A stretch of 64,000 nt of DNA from contig NZ_SOCP01000018.1 in NCBI RefSeq assembly GCF_004364325.1, forward strand, positions 62,001 through 126,000, in the 5' to 3' direction. The notes under the pieces are model-generated. The model had not been told where the DNA came from, did not search any database, and saw nothing but the letters and a program-made list of their open reading frames with translations. Origin of the DNA: Actinophytocola oryzae. Lineage in GTDB: Bacteria; Actinomycetota; Actinomycetes; Mycobacteriales; Pseudonocardiaceae. The translations under genes and the position numbers were made by a program. This document shows positions 1-13,900 of the stretch, one piece after another; positions within the stretch are counted from its first letter, which is position 1; each line of letters starts with the position of its first letter.

Positions 1-1
1 G

Positions 2-1924
2 GTGCGTGGTCCCGAGTCGCGTGCCGAGGCGCAGCGGCAGGCCAGGGCGATGGAGGACCGGATCGCCCGGTACAGCGACGAGGCCGGTAAGCGCAAGCAG
101 TTCCGGCAGTGGGTTGAGTCGCTGTCCGACGGGCAGCGGTCCTGGTTCGATCTGGCGAACAACTCGTTGCAGGGCGACAAGCTCAAGGACTTCCAGACCT
201 GGTTCCGGGGTCTGTCCGGAGCAGACCGCGCCGAGTTCCGCACGAAGCTGGGCGACATCCCCCACGACGCCTTCAACCGGGTGCCGGAGCTGCGTACCCA
301 GGTCCAGGAGGCCCGCGACTTCCTCGCCGGGCTGCCGGAGAACCAGCGGAACGAGATCAAGGGCGCCGCGAACTTCATCGTGCTGGCCGACCACCACAAG
401 GAAGGTGGTGCCGATCTGCGTGCGCCCTTGTTCGACGACATCGTCGACATGGTGGCGCACAAGTACAGCGCCGATAGCGTTACCAAGGCGGAGGACCTGT
501 CGGCTGACCTGACGAAGAAGTTCGGGTCGCAGGACTTCTGGCGTGGTCGTGGCGGTGACCCGGTCGGCAAGGCGCTGGACGAGTTCCGCGCCACACACGG
601 CGGACCCGGCCGTGGCACCACCCCCAGCCGGTACACGCCTTCCGCGAGCACCAGCACGCCCTCGGCCAGCACGCACACGCCCGCCCAGGCACGCACCGCG
701 CCTGCCCCCCGGCGAGGTGGCCTGACGTTCGGGTCGGCGTTCACCGGGCTGCTCGACCTCATCTCCGGCAATCGCCGGGGTGGCGGGCACGACCTGGAGG
801 GCGGCCGGTCCTCGGGGTTCCCGGACCCGCCCGCCGCACCGCCGCGGGATGGCGGAGCGACGGCACCGCCGCGGGATGGCGGGTCGACCGCGGCACCCAC
901 GACCGTGCCGCGCCCGGAGCGGCCGGCAGGGCCCGCGCCGGAGCACGCGTTCGACATCGAGCCGGGTAGCACCCGGTTGAGCGACGGGCAGCGCGGCGAG
1001 CTGAAGTCGTTGGCGGACGTGCTGAAGAACGCGACGGAGACGCGGCGTCAGGACGGTTATCTGCCGCCGCCGGTGACGGTGTCGGGTGCCAACGCACATC
1101 TGGTCGCGGACGGCCTTGCCGAGCACGGTATCGATGCGAAGGTGGCGCCGGGTCGTGCCGACGGCGCCGATGTGACGGTGGACTGGAAGCTGAACCGGCC
1201 GACCAGTGACCCGGCGGACGCGATCCTGAACGACGAGTCGTGGCGGCACAGCACGGCCGAGAGCGCGCCGTGGTTCGACCCGAACACGAACCCCGTTCCT
1301 TCCAACGTGATCGAGGACGCCGCGAAGAACGTGCCGGTCTCCGGCAAGGTGAACAGCGAGCAGGGTGGTCTGCGGCAGAGCGGCAAGCCGTGGCGTGGGC
1401 CGATCGGCTACGACATCCGCCGGTTCGACGTGACGGGGCCGGACGGCAAGACCGTGCCGGTGGAGCACCACACCACGAAGGTGTTCCTGGACCCGGGGAA
1501 GGCCACGCCGGAGGAGATCCGCGCGCTCCAGGAGCGTGCGAAGGCCGGTGTGGACGAGCGGTACAACCAGGGCTACCGGACTGCGGGCGGTCGCCAGTTC
1601 CACTCGTCGATCGAGTTCGTCAACGATCGGGGCGACGCCCACGGTGTCGTCAAGGTGGGGGAACCCGGCGGCCGGGCCGACCAGCTCAACTGGCCGGTGG
1701 ACCTGCCGAAGGAGGAGCTGGGGCACGAAGCCGGTCACTTCGGCGGCCTGCACGACGAGTACCTGTCGACCGACGCCGACAAGCCCGTCTTCCAGCACCA
1801 GGACGGCAAGGGTCGCGTCGTGTCGGACAAGGGTCCGATGACGGCCGGGTTCGCAGACCCCGACGCGCGGTTCAAGCCGCGCAACATGTGGCTCGTCGAG
1901 AACCGCATGCGGGAGCTCGAGTCC
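2..1924 (+). repeat. Internal module duplication, copy A
   Basis: This segment recurs at 3011-4894 with the same reading frame and start offset of 3,009 bp. Both copies begin with a VRGP-SRA stretch, carry the same helical region, a low-complexity linker and a HEAGH-containing domain, and end in LVENRMR. The linkers differ in length. What follows each copy is different: a protein-glutaminase after A, a Fic domain after B. Further copies may lie upstream of the window. Confidence 0.9.
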
Positions 1925-4900
1925 GAGGCCGTCGACACGCGGACGCCGCCGGAGGAGTACTCGTCCCCGCCGCAGGTCCACCGTGACGGTGGCAGCCAGG
2001 GCGGCAGGCAGGGCTCGACGCGGGACCAGCAGGGCGGCAGGCAGGGATCGTCGCGGCAGGACGACTCGCGCCGGTCCGGGCAGGACCGCTCGGGTACCCC
2101 GCCGCGCGACCGGCAGCTGAGTCAGCTGTTCGGCGACACGCACCTCGACCCGGCGCACAAGGTGGCGCAGGACGAGTTCAACGCGGCGATCGAGGCGAAC
2201 AAGGCGTCTGCCGATGAAGCGCACCGGCTGGAAGATCTGTTCGACCCGAACAAGATGTCCGAGCAGCAGCGGGCCGCGGCGCAGCAGTGGGACAAGCTGT
2301 TCTCGAACGAGGACCACGAGACCTGGCAGGACCCGCTGGGGCTGGAGTCGAGGCCGAACCCCGAGCTGGCCGACTCCGGTGGCAAGGACAACTACAAGGT
2401 TCCGCCGCCGACGCCGTCCCGCGGGGTGCCGCCGAACCCGGCGTGGACGCCTATCGCGGCCTCCATGGACCGTGCGCACGCGGAAGCCCTCTACAACGAG
2501 TTCACGACCTCCACCTTCCGCCACTCGCGCCGCGGCGACCTGCCGCTGCCGACCGAGCACCCCGAGGACGGCTGCTACTTCCGCGCCCACGAGTGGGCCG
2601 AGACGCTGGCGAACCGGGGCTACGACGTCCGCAAGGTGTTCGTCGGGCGCAAGACCCCGTCGCTGAAGACGATGTCGAGCAACGCCTTCGGTGCCACACC
2701 GAACAACCCGAGGCCCATCCACTGGGGCTACCACGTTGCCCCGATGATCGCGATCGATCCCGGCAACGGTGGCAAGCCCGAGTACATGGTGCTGGACCCC
2801 GCGATGGGCAAGGGTCTGGTCGACGTGAAGACCTGGCTGGAGCTGGCCGGCGTCAAGGACGGTTTCCACGAGAGCGACCTGAACAACCCGAAGCCCTACC
2901 ACCACCCGCACAACGCGAGCCCGCTCACGGCAGGAGAACCGCGGGTGCTCGTCACGGACCCGTACGCGCTCATCCCGCCGTGGCTGACGATCGACAACAA
3001 GTCGGGCGAGGTGCGTGGTCCCGCGTCGCGTGCCGCCGCGCAGCGGCAGACCCGCGCGATGGAGGACCGGATCGCCCAGTACAGCGACGAGGCGGGCAAG
3101 CGCAAGCAGTTCCGCCAGTGGGTAGAGTCGCTGACGGAGCGGCAGCAGGCCTGGTTCGACCTGGCGAACAACTCGTTGCAGGGCAACAAGCTCAAGGACT
3201 TCCAAACCTGGTTCCGGGGCCTCTCGGGAGCGGGCCGCGCCGAGTTCCGCGCCAAGCTGGGCAACCTCCCCGCGGAAACCCTGAACCGGGTGCCGGAGCT
3301 GCGCGACCAGGTCAAGGGCGCGCGTGACTTCCTCGCCGCGTTGCCGGAGAACCAGCGCAACGAGATCAAGGGCGCCGCGAACTTCATCGTTCTCGCGGAC
3401 CACCACAAGCTCGAGGGCGGCGACCTGCGCAGCCCGCTGTTCGACGACATCGTCGACATGGTGGCGCACAAGTACAGCGCCGAGAGCGTCACCAAGGCGG
3501 AGGACCTGTCGGCGGACCTGACGAAGAAGTTCGGGTCGCAGGACTTCTGGCGTGGTCGCGGCGGTGACCCGATCGCCAAGGCACTGGACGAGTTCCGGGC
3601 TGGTCGCGCCCCCGCGCCTTCGGCCACGGCCAGCCGGTACACCCCCTCGGCCAGCACGAGCACGCCCGCCCCGGCTCCCGCGGCCGGTCGGGGAGGCGCA
3701 CCCGCGGGGCGGCGTGGCCTGACGTTCGGCTCGGCGTTCACCGGGCTGCTCGACCTCCTCTCCGGTAACCGCCGGGGAGGCGACGGGCACGACCTTGAAG
3801 GTGGCGGTTTCCCCGACCCGCCCGCGGCACCGCTGCGGGACGGCGGGTCGACTGCGGCGCAGGCCACTGCGCCGCGGCCCGAGCGGCCCTCTGGGCCTGC
3901 GCCGGAGCATGTCTTCGACATCGAGCCGGGTAGTACGCGGTTGTCCGATGGGCAGCGCGGCGAGCTGGAGTCGTTGGCGGACGTGCTGAAGAACGCGACG
4001 GAGACGCGGCGTCAGGACGGTTATCTGCCGCCGCCGGTGACGGTGTCGGGTTCGAACGCGCATCTGGTCGCGGATGGTCTTGCTGAGCACGGCATTGACG
4101 CGAAGGTCGAGCCGGGTCGTGCCGACGGCGCCGATGTGACGGTGGACTGGAAGCTGAACCGGGGGACCAGCGACCCGGCTGACGCGATCCTGAACGACGA
4201 GTCGTGGCGGCACAGCACGGCCGAGAGCGCGCCGTGGTTCGACCCCGCGCCCAATCGGGTCCCGTCGGAGGTCATCGAGAAGGCTGCGAAGAACGCACCC
4301 GTCTCGGGGCGCGTGCACGGCGTGGACGGTGGACTCCGGCGCAGCGGCAGGCCGTGGGCCGGGCCCATCTCCCATGAGGTCCGCCGGTTCGACGTGGTGG
4401 GGCCGGACGGTAGGACCGTGCCGGTGGAGCACCACACCACGAAGGTGTTCCTGGACAACGTGGCCAACGCGTCGCTGGAGGAGATCCGCGCGCTCCAGGA
4501 GCGCGTGAAGGCCGGTGTGGACGAGCGGTACAACCAGGGCTACCGGACCGCGGGCGGCCGCCAGTTCCACGCGGCGGTGGAGTTCGTCGACAACCGTGCC
4601 GACGCGGGGGACGGCGTCGTCAAGGTCGGTGAGCGCGGCAGCCCGGCCAACCAGCTCAACTGGCCGGTGGACCTGCCGAAGGAGGAGCTGGGGCACGAGG
4701 CAGGCCACTTCCTCGGCCTGCACGACGAGTACCTGTCGAAGGCCGACGACAAGCCGGTCTTCCAGCACCAGGACGGCAAGGGCCGGGTCATGTCGGACAA
4801 GGGTCCGATGACGGCCGGGTTCGCGCACCCCGACGCGCGGTTCAAGCCGCGCAACATGTGGCTCGTCGAGAACCGCATGCGGGACCTCGAGTCCGCCCCG

Positions 4901-7900
4901 AGCGCGCCGCGTCCACCTGCGACCAAGTTCTCCGCGCCGCCCGAGGTGAGCCGCGGCGACGCCCGTACCGAGCAGGCGGCTCGCGCCGCGGTCGACAGCG
5001 CACGCAGGCGGTTCGACGACGCCGAGAGCCGGCTGGCACGCGCGCTCGACAACCACGCGCCGGAGTCCGTGGTCACCGCCGCGCGGGACCGGGCGGCGGC
5101 GGCCGAGTCCGCACTGGACAGCGCCAACGAGCGCCTCTCCGCGTACGAGTACCACTCCTGGCTCGACGACGCGTTCGAGGGCGAGTCGCTGCGCGACACC
5201 GACGACGCCGTGAGCACGGCATCGGAGCCGTCCCCCGCGCGGCCGCCCCGCGACCTCGACAGCGTCCTGCCGCGCGAGGAGCGGTACCGGCTGTACCTGG
5301 ACCCGGCGCACTTCGACATCGCGGAGCGGCTGTTCCCGCACGACCCCGGCTCGTACTACGACCACGACGAGTCGCCCGGGTACAAGGCGAGCATGGAGGC
5401 GGCCTACGACCAGTTCCTGGACACGGCGAAGTTCCCGGAACAGCGGCTGAACTCCGCGCTGTACGAGCAGATGCACGACGCCGTCAACTCCTCGCTGAAG
5501 AAGAAGGCCGACTGGACGGCCAGCGACTACGAGGCGACGGACTTCCCGCTGCGGGCGGAGAACCCGAGCCCGGACGTGTTCACCGAGACGCTGCTCGGCA
5601 GGCCGTTGCTGGTCGAGGGCGGCGAGTACCTCGTCGGCGGCAACGGGATCACCCTCCTCGACCGGGAGAGCCACAACCGGCCGTACATCCGCACGAACTA
5701 CGGCGTCGAGGAGGCCAGGGGTCTCGTCGACGCGGTGTTCGACCGGTTCTACGACGACATGGCGAAGGCGGGCACGGACGCGGACCGGTTGAAGGCCATC
5801 GGCCGCGCGGTGCGCACCGTGCACATCGTGCACCCGTTCAAGGACACCAACCGCAGGCTGAACGTGCACCTGTTGCTGCCGAGGCTGTTGCTGGAGGCCG
5901 GGTTCGCGCCGGTCGTGTTCAAGGACATGGACCAGCTGTTCCAGGGCGGGCGCTCACTCGACCAGATCGCCGACGCACTGGCGCGCGGACAGGGCCTCGA
6001 CCTCACCGGCAACGTCAGGCACACAGACGCCGAGAGCACCAACTCGCAGACCGAGGCGCGGCCGGACGAGCGTCACGGGCTCGACCTGCACCCCGAGACG
6101 GTGAAGAAGAACAAGAAGGCCGTCCTGGCCTGGGGCGCCGCGAGCGTCATCGCTGGCAGGCACATGGACGAGCCGCCCGTGGGCCACCCCGACCGGGTGG
6201 TGTTCGACGACATCGTGGACGCCGTCGCGCACCAGTACGACAGCTACGGCCACTTCCACGCCGACCAGCTGGCGAAGAAGCTCGCCGGGAACCCCGACGG
6301 CCGGTTCGCCGCGGAGCCCGGGACGTGGCACTACCAGTCGGCGCGCGCCAAGGCACTGCACGAGGCGCTCGGCGACGAGGGCAGGGCGGCCTACGACAGG
6401 GCCGCCGACGAGATCGCGGACATCGTCAAGCAGTACCACCAGCTCCCGGAGGACCGGAACCCGAACACGTCGTTCTTCGGCGAGATCATGAGGGTGGTGG
6501 GACTCCGCCACCTGGCCGGTGGCCACGACAGCGCGGCGGCACTGTCGGCCCGTCTCGCCGACGAGCTGCACACCGCGTATCCGGCGGGTGAGCAGCGGTC
6601 CGCTGCCGTCCCGTCGACTCCCGCCGCGCCCAGGCCGGTCCCGGCCATGGCGGAGCCGCTCCCGGAACCCTCGGCCGGCCTGCCGACCTTCGAGGTGACC
6701 CCGGCCGAGGACCTGCCGACCTTCCAGGTGACGCCGGCCGAGAACGTGCCGAGCATCGTGGTCACGCCCGACGAGTTCCCGAGCCCGCCCGAGGCGCCGT
6801 CGAGGGAGGGCGGGCTCGAGACCATCCACGAGTCCCACGAGCTGGAGACGCTGTCCTCACGTGGGGCACAGGACGAGTCGCGCCACGACGGGCAGGAGCC
6901 GCGCGACACTGACGCCGACGCGCACCACACGCCGCCACCGCCGCCACCGCCGAAGGCGCCCTCGCTGACCGGCCCGGTCACGAACGACATGATCCCCTCG
7001 GGCATTCCCGAGTACATGCTGGAGAACCGCGGCGCGGGCAAGTCGGACAACCCGTCGGCGGTCACGGGCGTCAACCCGAAGCGCACCATCGCGAAGGCGG
7101 CACCCGCGTTGGCGGGCCACCCCGTGCTGGACCAGATCCACCACGAGGTGACCTCGGACTACCGGCCGTTCGTCGGCGACAACCGCAAGCCGCCGTACCG
7201 GATCGTCACGAAGGACGACGTCTACGAGGTGCGGCCGAAGGCCGTGCAACGATGGGACCTCGCCGAGATCGTGGACCCGGCCGCCGAGGCGGGCAAGATG
7301 AAGCCCGGCGGCGACAACAAGACCGTCTCCAGCAACAAGACGTCCACCGGCCGCGACGGCACCGTCACCAAGCAGGCCAACGTCTCGGCGATGCCGCCGC
7401 TGGTGGTCAACGTCAAGGCGGGCGGCACGCTCACCCCCAACGAGACGCACGAGGTCGCGGGGCAGCGCAAGACCAAGCAGTCCACCGAGGCCGAGATCGA
7501 GAACATGCACCGGGTGCGGGTGCCGGTGGAGCTGTCCTACGAGATCCGCAACGGCAAGGGGCAGCTGCTCGGCCAGACCGCCGACGCGGCCGGCGGCCGG
7601 CGGAACCGGTCCGAGACCGGCAAGGCCGAGGTCGACGTCCCGCTGAACCTGGGTCGCCGCGGCGCGGACCCGTTCGTCATCGACAAGCCGAAGGCCCTCC
7701 CGGCCGCGCCGCGGATCGAGGAGCTGTTCACCAACACCAAGCCCGGCAAGGGTTTCTTCGAGCAGGCCGCGAAGCTCCTGCCGAAGAGCCTGACCGAGGT
7801 CCGCTCGGCAGGCCGAGGCGAACTGCAGGGCCTCGTCGGCGACTCGGGCCTGAAGTCCAAGTGGCACAAGATGGCGGTGACCGAGGAGGACGTCAGGCGC

Positions 7901-10900
7901 AACCCCGAGGCCGGCTGGCAGGAGTCCTCGGCGCTGACCAAGGGCGCGGACAGCAAGCGGTGGTCCAACAAGGCCAGCAAGTTCCAGGTGCGGGCCGTCG
8001 CCAGGCAGGTCGAGGTCATCAACACGGTGCCGAACGTCAAGGCGACCGACAGCCGGTTCGTGAAGGACACCCTGACCAAGAAGGACACCGCCGAGCGCGG
8101 CGGTGAGGGCTCGTTCATGTTCGGCGTGGGCGGCGACGTCGCCAACACCCTCTACGTCGGTGCCGGCCCCGCGTTCAGCGGCTCCGCGAAGTCCGCGCAC
8201 GGCATGGAGCACACGGCCAAGGACCTCTACAAGACGTCGGTCGCCAGGGCGAGCGACGAGGTCCGGTACCGCACGGTGCACGAGCTCCAGGTGCGCCCGC
8301 TGGGCGGCGAGATCAAGACGCTCGACGGCGACGTCGTGACCTACCAGTCGACCTCGTACGACAAGGCGGCCGACGCGGGGCTGGTGCCGCCGCGCGAAGC
8401 GGCACCGCTGGCCGAGAACGAGCAGCGGTACCCGCCGCCGTGGGTGACGGCAAAGAAGTCGCTCGGCGGCACGATCGTCGACGACTTCAAGGGCGGCGAC
8501 AACATCTACCGCGCGGTGGCGCAGAGCCTGCGCAAGCTGCCGGGCCGCAAGTGGTACCACATGACCCGCAGCGACTACGTGGTCGAGTTCGGCGACGTCA
8601 AGGTCGGCACGTACTCGCGCGGGCTCAAGGCGAGCGTCGAGCGGCTGCTGTCCCGAAGCGACGGGCTGCGCAAGGACATCTCCGACGAGCAGCTGTCCGA
8701 GCTGGTCGACACGATGCTCACCGACCGGGGCGTGACGTTCACCGTCAAGCCGAAGGACGCCCTGCCCGGTGACTTCGGCACCACGGTCAACCTCAAGGCC
8801 ACGCTCGACGAGATCAACCCGGCCGGCAGGCCGGACGAGGTCACCTACTCCAGCGAGGCCAAGGAGAAGCTGTCGTCGAAGGTCTCCGACGAGCGGTCGC
8901 GGAAGGGCGACATCGGCGTCCAGCCGCGGTTCTGGCACCCACTGGGCGACAGCGGCCTCTCCCACGCGGGCAACATGAACATCGGCAAGAGCAAGCTGTG
9001 GTCCAGCTCCGCCGACATGTCCGCCAAGAGCAGCGAGGGCACCAAGCGGACGCACGGGCCAACGGCCGGCTCCGACGGCAAGGCCGCCAAGCAGAAGATG
9101 TGGCCGTTCGGCGCGAAGCTCACCATCACGCCGACCGTCACCTCGACGTTCAAGCCGAGCGTCGGCCTGCCGGGCAGGTCCGCGCCGGAGATCTCGACCC
9201 GGTCGCTCGAGTCGCACGAGGTGCCGCTGAAGGTGCTCGTGCCGGACTCGCTGACCTCGTCGAAGAAGGTGCACGAGTTCGAGACCTCGGCGCCGGTGAA
9301 CAAGACGGTCATGGACACCGTGCCGAAGCCGAACGAGCTGCGTCGCAAGGCGCCGCGGATCCTCGACGACCTCGATGTGGTCGCGGTGTTCGGCACCGAC
9401 CACATCGCCGACGCGCTGGACGAGCGGGTCCACCACGCCTCAGGCGACCCGGTCGACGCGCTGGGCCCGGACGGCCGGGCGAAGTACCCGCACAGCTCGC
9501 GGACCGACGAGGACCAGCTGACCCCGGACCACCTCAAGCGCAGCAGGCGGCGGTTCGAGCCGATCAGCATCGACCGGGACTGGACGCGCGGCTGGGCCAA
9601 CCTCCAGGTCGACTCCTCGGTGGTGATCACCCCGTTCAACCCGCGGCCGATGAAGCGCCACGAGCTCCAGGAGATCGAGAAGAGCTACGGCGCGGGCGCG
9701 GGCACCGGTCGCGGCAACAAGACGTCCTCGTCGTTCGGCATCACCGCGGGCGACGTGATCCTGCCGGTCAGCAACGCGCTCGGCGACGACCCGGTGGTCC
9801 GGTTCCGCGGCATCGTCGGCGGCGAGGCCACCCCGTTCGAGCAGCGGTGGGGCCAGGGGCGCTCCTCCGACTTCGCCAGCTCGTCGGAGACTACGGTCAA
9901 GAGCTCGCGACTGGTCAAGGAGACCCTGGTCTGGACCGACTACACGGCCGACATGGTCTCCGACGCGAAGTACACGAACAACTACGACAAGGCGAAGCTG
10001 TTCCCCGGCAAGGAGCCGGGTCGCTCGGGCATGAGCCACGAGCAGCCCAAGGGCATGCTCGTGTGGGCGACCGACGAGCAGGTCGACGCCATGAAGGCGT
10101 ACTCCGACGCGAAGGCGGCGGCCGAGGCGGAGGCGGCGGCGTCCCACGCCGACGTCACCCCTGACTCGGTCTCGGACACCGGCTCCGAAAGCCGTTCCGA
10201 GGGCGGCCGGTCGGCCGGCACCCGCTCCGACGGCGAGCGCTCGACCGGCACGGGCTCCGACACCTCCCGGTCCGACGGCAGGCCCGCTCCGAGGCACACG
10301 CCGAGGTCCAACTCGTTCCCGCGCAAGCCGGTCACCAGGACGGCCACCGAGGACAGCTTCGCGACCATGTCGGTCGGCCAGATGTCCCGGCAGGAGAGCT
10401 TCGAGTCGATCGTGTCGGAACAGACCCGCTCGCCGTTGCCCCCGCCGCCGTCCATCGTGGGCAGCGAGGGCGTCTCGCTGGGCGTCGGCGCGATCACCAC
10501 GACCATCGACGCCAGGGACAGCATCGAGAACCTGCACAAGGACCTGGTCGAGAACCTCGGCGAGGACGGCGCCGGCTCGTTGCTGCCGAAGTCCCGGTAC
10601 GACGCCAAGCACGACAACCACGGCATGCTCGACCACCTGCTGGCCAACGTGAACCGCGCCGCGAGTGCCGCGTTGAACGGCGAGCAGGTCGCGCCGATGC
10701 GCCGCGAGCTGGGCCGCTGGAAGGGCAAGACGTACTTCCTGAGCGTCGGCGCGAAGTTCGTCGAGGGCCCCGAGTTCACCGGCATCGAGCACGTCGACAA
10801 GCTCGCGGTCAGCGACTCGGTGTCGCGAGGCGACACGAACACCAGGTCCTCCGGCCAGACGGTCGGCAAGGCCGGCGCGCTCGCCAGGCCGGGCATCAGC

Positions 10901-13900
10901 ATCACCGGCAAGGCCGACCCGGCCGCCGCGAACGCCACGACCGGGCACGGCCCGGCGAGCGGTGCCCTGGCGGGTGGCCTCGGCGCCGACGTCGCACTGG
11001 GCCGCCGGGACGACGAGCGCTCGCAGAGCCTGTCGCAGAGCCACAAGCAGTCGGCCGAGACCACCGGGCCGATGGCCTCCTACGCGGGCCGCGTCGAGCT
11101 GGACATCCGGATCGAGCGCGGCTTCGAGATGGACGAGCACGGCAAGGAGGTCGCGCGCGAGGTCGTCGCCAGGGACTCCGGCGCGACCCACGACGTCGAC
11201 CTGCTGAAGCTGCCAGAGGAGTCGTTCCCCGAGCCGACCGGCGAGAAGCTCGGCGAGGCCGAGCCGGAGCCGTGGTCGAACTCGAACCCGGGGCCGAAGA
11301 AGGCCACCCCGGCGCAGACCACCACGTGGCGCGAGCAGTCCGGCCACGTGGTGCTGACCGAGGAGGGCGCAACCAGGCCGGACCGGCCGAGCCTCGAACG
11401 GGACAAGTTCATCGCCGAGCACTACTTCGGCGACATGACCGAGTTCCGCAACCGGGTCGAGCAGGCGCTGCTGCGGGTGCCGGGCGTCAGTGAGCTGCCG
11501 TCGCGGACGATCGCCGAGCTGAAGTCGGAGGTGACGCTCGCCGCGGTGAAGGCCGGGGCGCCGGACATGATGGCCGGCAAGTTCACCTTCCCGCTGACGG
11601 ACTTCGACGTGGAGGTCCACCTCGGGCTCGACGACGAGCCGCGGCTTGCCGGCGCGAGCGACTGGGTCGACATCGAGGCCAAGTCCGACACCACCTACCA
11701 GGACAAGTCCGGCTCGAAGACCGGCCACGACGCGAGCGTCAACGCGCTGCCCATCCAGGGCAGCGGCGGCGTGACGCACCCGGGGGGCAAGAACTCGTTC
11801 GCCGAGGGCCGCAACAACTTCGGCTCGGTGTTCGCGGGCACCCAGGCCAACAACGTCAAGCTCGGCGGGCACGAGAGCGTGCTGGAGGGCGAGGGCACCA
11901 GGAAGGGCAAGGCGTCCACGCCGAAGTCACTCGAGGACCCCGGCAAGCTCACCCGGGTCGACCTGCACGACGGGCAGTTCCTGTTCGTGGCGCGGAAGAA
12001 GGGCGCCGTGCCGGGCTCCGGCGAGGGCGTCTCGGTGCTGCCCGTGTCCGACGGGTACGCCATCCGGCACTACCCGGACCCGGCGAAGCCGCTGCCCGAG
12101 TCGCTCAAGGCCGCCGTCACCGAGCACGGCAAGGCGCGCAAGGCGTGGACCGAGGCGGTCAAGGAGCTCGACGCGCTGAAGCTGAACCAGCACAGCGGCA
12201 AGGGCAAGGCGACCGACGCGGGCGAGCTGAAGGCGGCCCAGACCAAGCGGAACGACGCACAGTCGAAGTACTGGTCCACCAAGCAGGAGTACGACACCCA
12301 GCTCGTCGCGGCCCGTGCCGCGCAGCCGGTCAGCGAGGCCGCGTACGCCGCCGAGCAGCACGCCAAGCGGACGACGAGCGCGGCGGACAAGGCCGCGAAG
12401 GCCGCCGAGGACGCCGCGCGCGCCCAGGAGTTCGCCGAGGCGGCGCGGCGCAACGAGCAGCAGGGGGTCGCCAGGGCCGCGCTGGGCGAGAAGGCCGCGC
12501 AGGAACGGATCCAGCGCGAGTCCGTCAACGACGCGCACGGCAACCACCTCCTGGCGCGCGAGAACGCGCAGAACGCGCGGAGCCAGGTCCAGCCGTCCAT
12601 CATGGACGCCCGGCGTGGCGCGCAGCGGCACACCAAGGACTTCCCGGAGCTGGACGAGGACCCGAGGAAGGTCGCGAAGGGCAAGGAAGCCAACCGGTTC
12701 GTGCTGGACGCCATGCGGGCCGGCAGCCGGATCGGCAACGAGTTCGCCGGCCGGGCCAGGGACGCGGCCGACCGCGCCGCGCAGACCTACCGAGGCACCC
12801 GGTGGGACGGCGACGACCACGGCTCGGTCCACAGCACCGACCGCGGCACCGACCGCGGCACCGACCGCGGCACCGACCGCGGCACCGACCGCGGCACCGA
12901 CCGCGGCACCGACCGCGGCACCGACCGCGGCTCGGACCCCGGGTTCGACCTCGGGCCCGTGCGCGACCCCGGCACGGAGCACCTCGCCACCCCGGCGGAC
13001 TCCGATGGCGGGTTCTGGTCGGAGGACGGCTTCTCCGGCGACGAGTCCGCCTCGCGGACCGGCGACTTCGTCGAGGACGCCCCGGTCCCGTCGGGCAGCC
13101 GCCGCGGTGGCGAGTTCTTCGTCCCGATGATGCACGGCGCGCTGAACCCCGACCTGACCGGCGGCGCGGCGGGCCGGGCAGACGACGGGCCGGTCTCGCC
13201 GTTGAGCGAGTCCCGGAGGAACACGGGCGAGGACGCGTTCCCCGTGCCGCCGAACAACGTCCGCGGCGTGGGCGGTATGCCGGAGGCCGCGAGCGGTGTC
13301 CACCCGGTGGACCCCTCGCCGAACCGGGTGTCGTTGGGCAGCTTCAAGAACACCGAGGACGCGGCGGCCTACATGCGGGCCAACCGCCCGCTGGTGCCCA
13401 AGGTCAACAAGCCGAGGTTCGACAACCACGTCCCCGGCACCCGCACGAACTGCGCCCCGGCCACCATCGAGACCTACAACGCCCTCGAGCACGGCGAGGT
13501 GCGCGAGGCGGGGCCGAGCGCACCCGTCAAGACCGAGGACATCGAGCGGGTCACGGGCCGCAGGTTCCGCCGGGTCCCCGACTACGACACGATCGACCGG
13601 ATCATCTCCCGTCCGCAGGTGCCCGTCGGCGCGAAGGCGATGGTCTTCACCGACCACGCGAACAAGAAGGGCCACTACTTCGTCGTCGAGAAGCTCGCAG
13701 ACGGCAGGCCCCTCTACATCGACGGTCAGGACGGCCTGCCGGCGAACCTCGGCACGAAGCCGACCGAGATCGGCCTCATGATGCTGCCGAAGGGCGCGCG
13801 GATCGACGCGGTCTACGCGCCGTTCACGCCGAAGCCCACCGAGGCGGGCAACCCGCACCGGCTGGCGGCGGGCCCCGGCCCCGCGTCGCGGCAGTCGGCG

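Noticed and set aside
12836..12931. CRISPR-like array
   Set aside because: Units are contiguous 12-bp coding repeats with no spacers.
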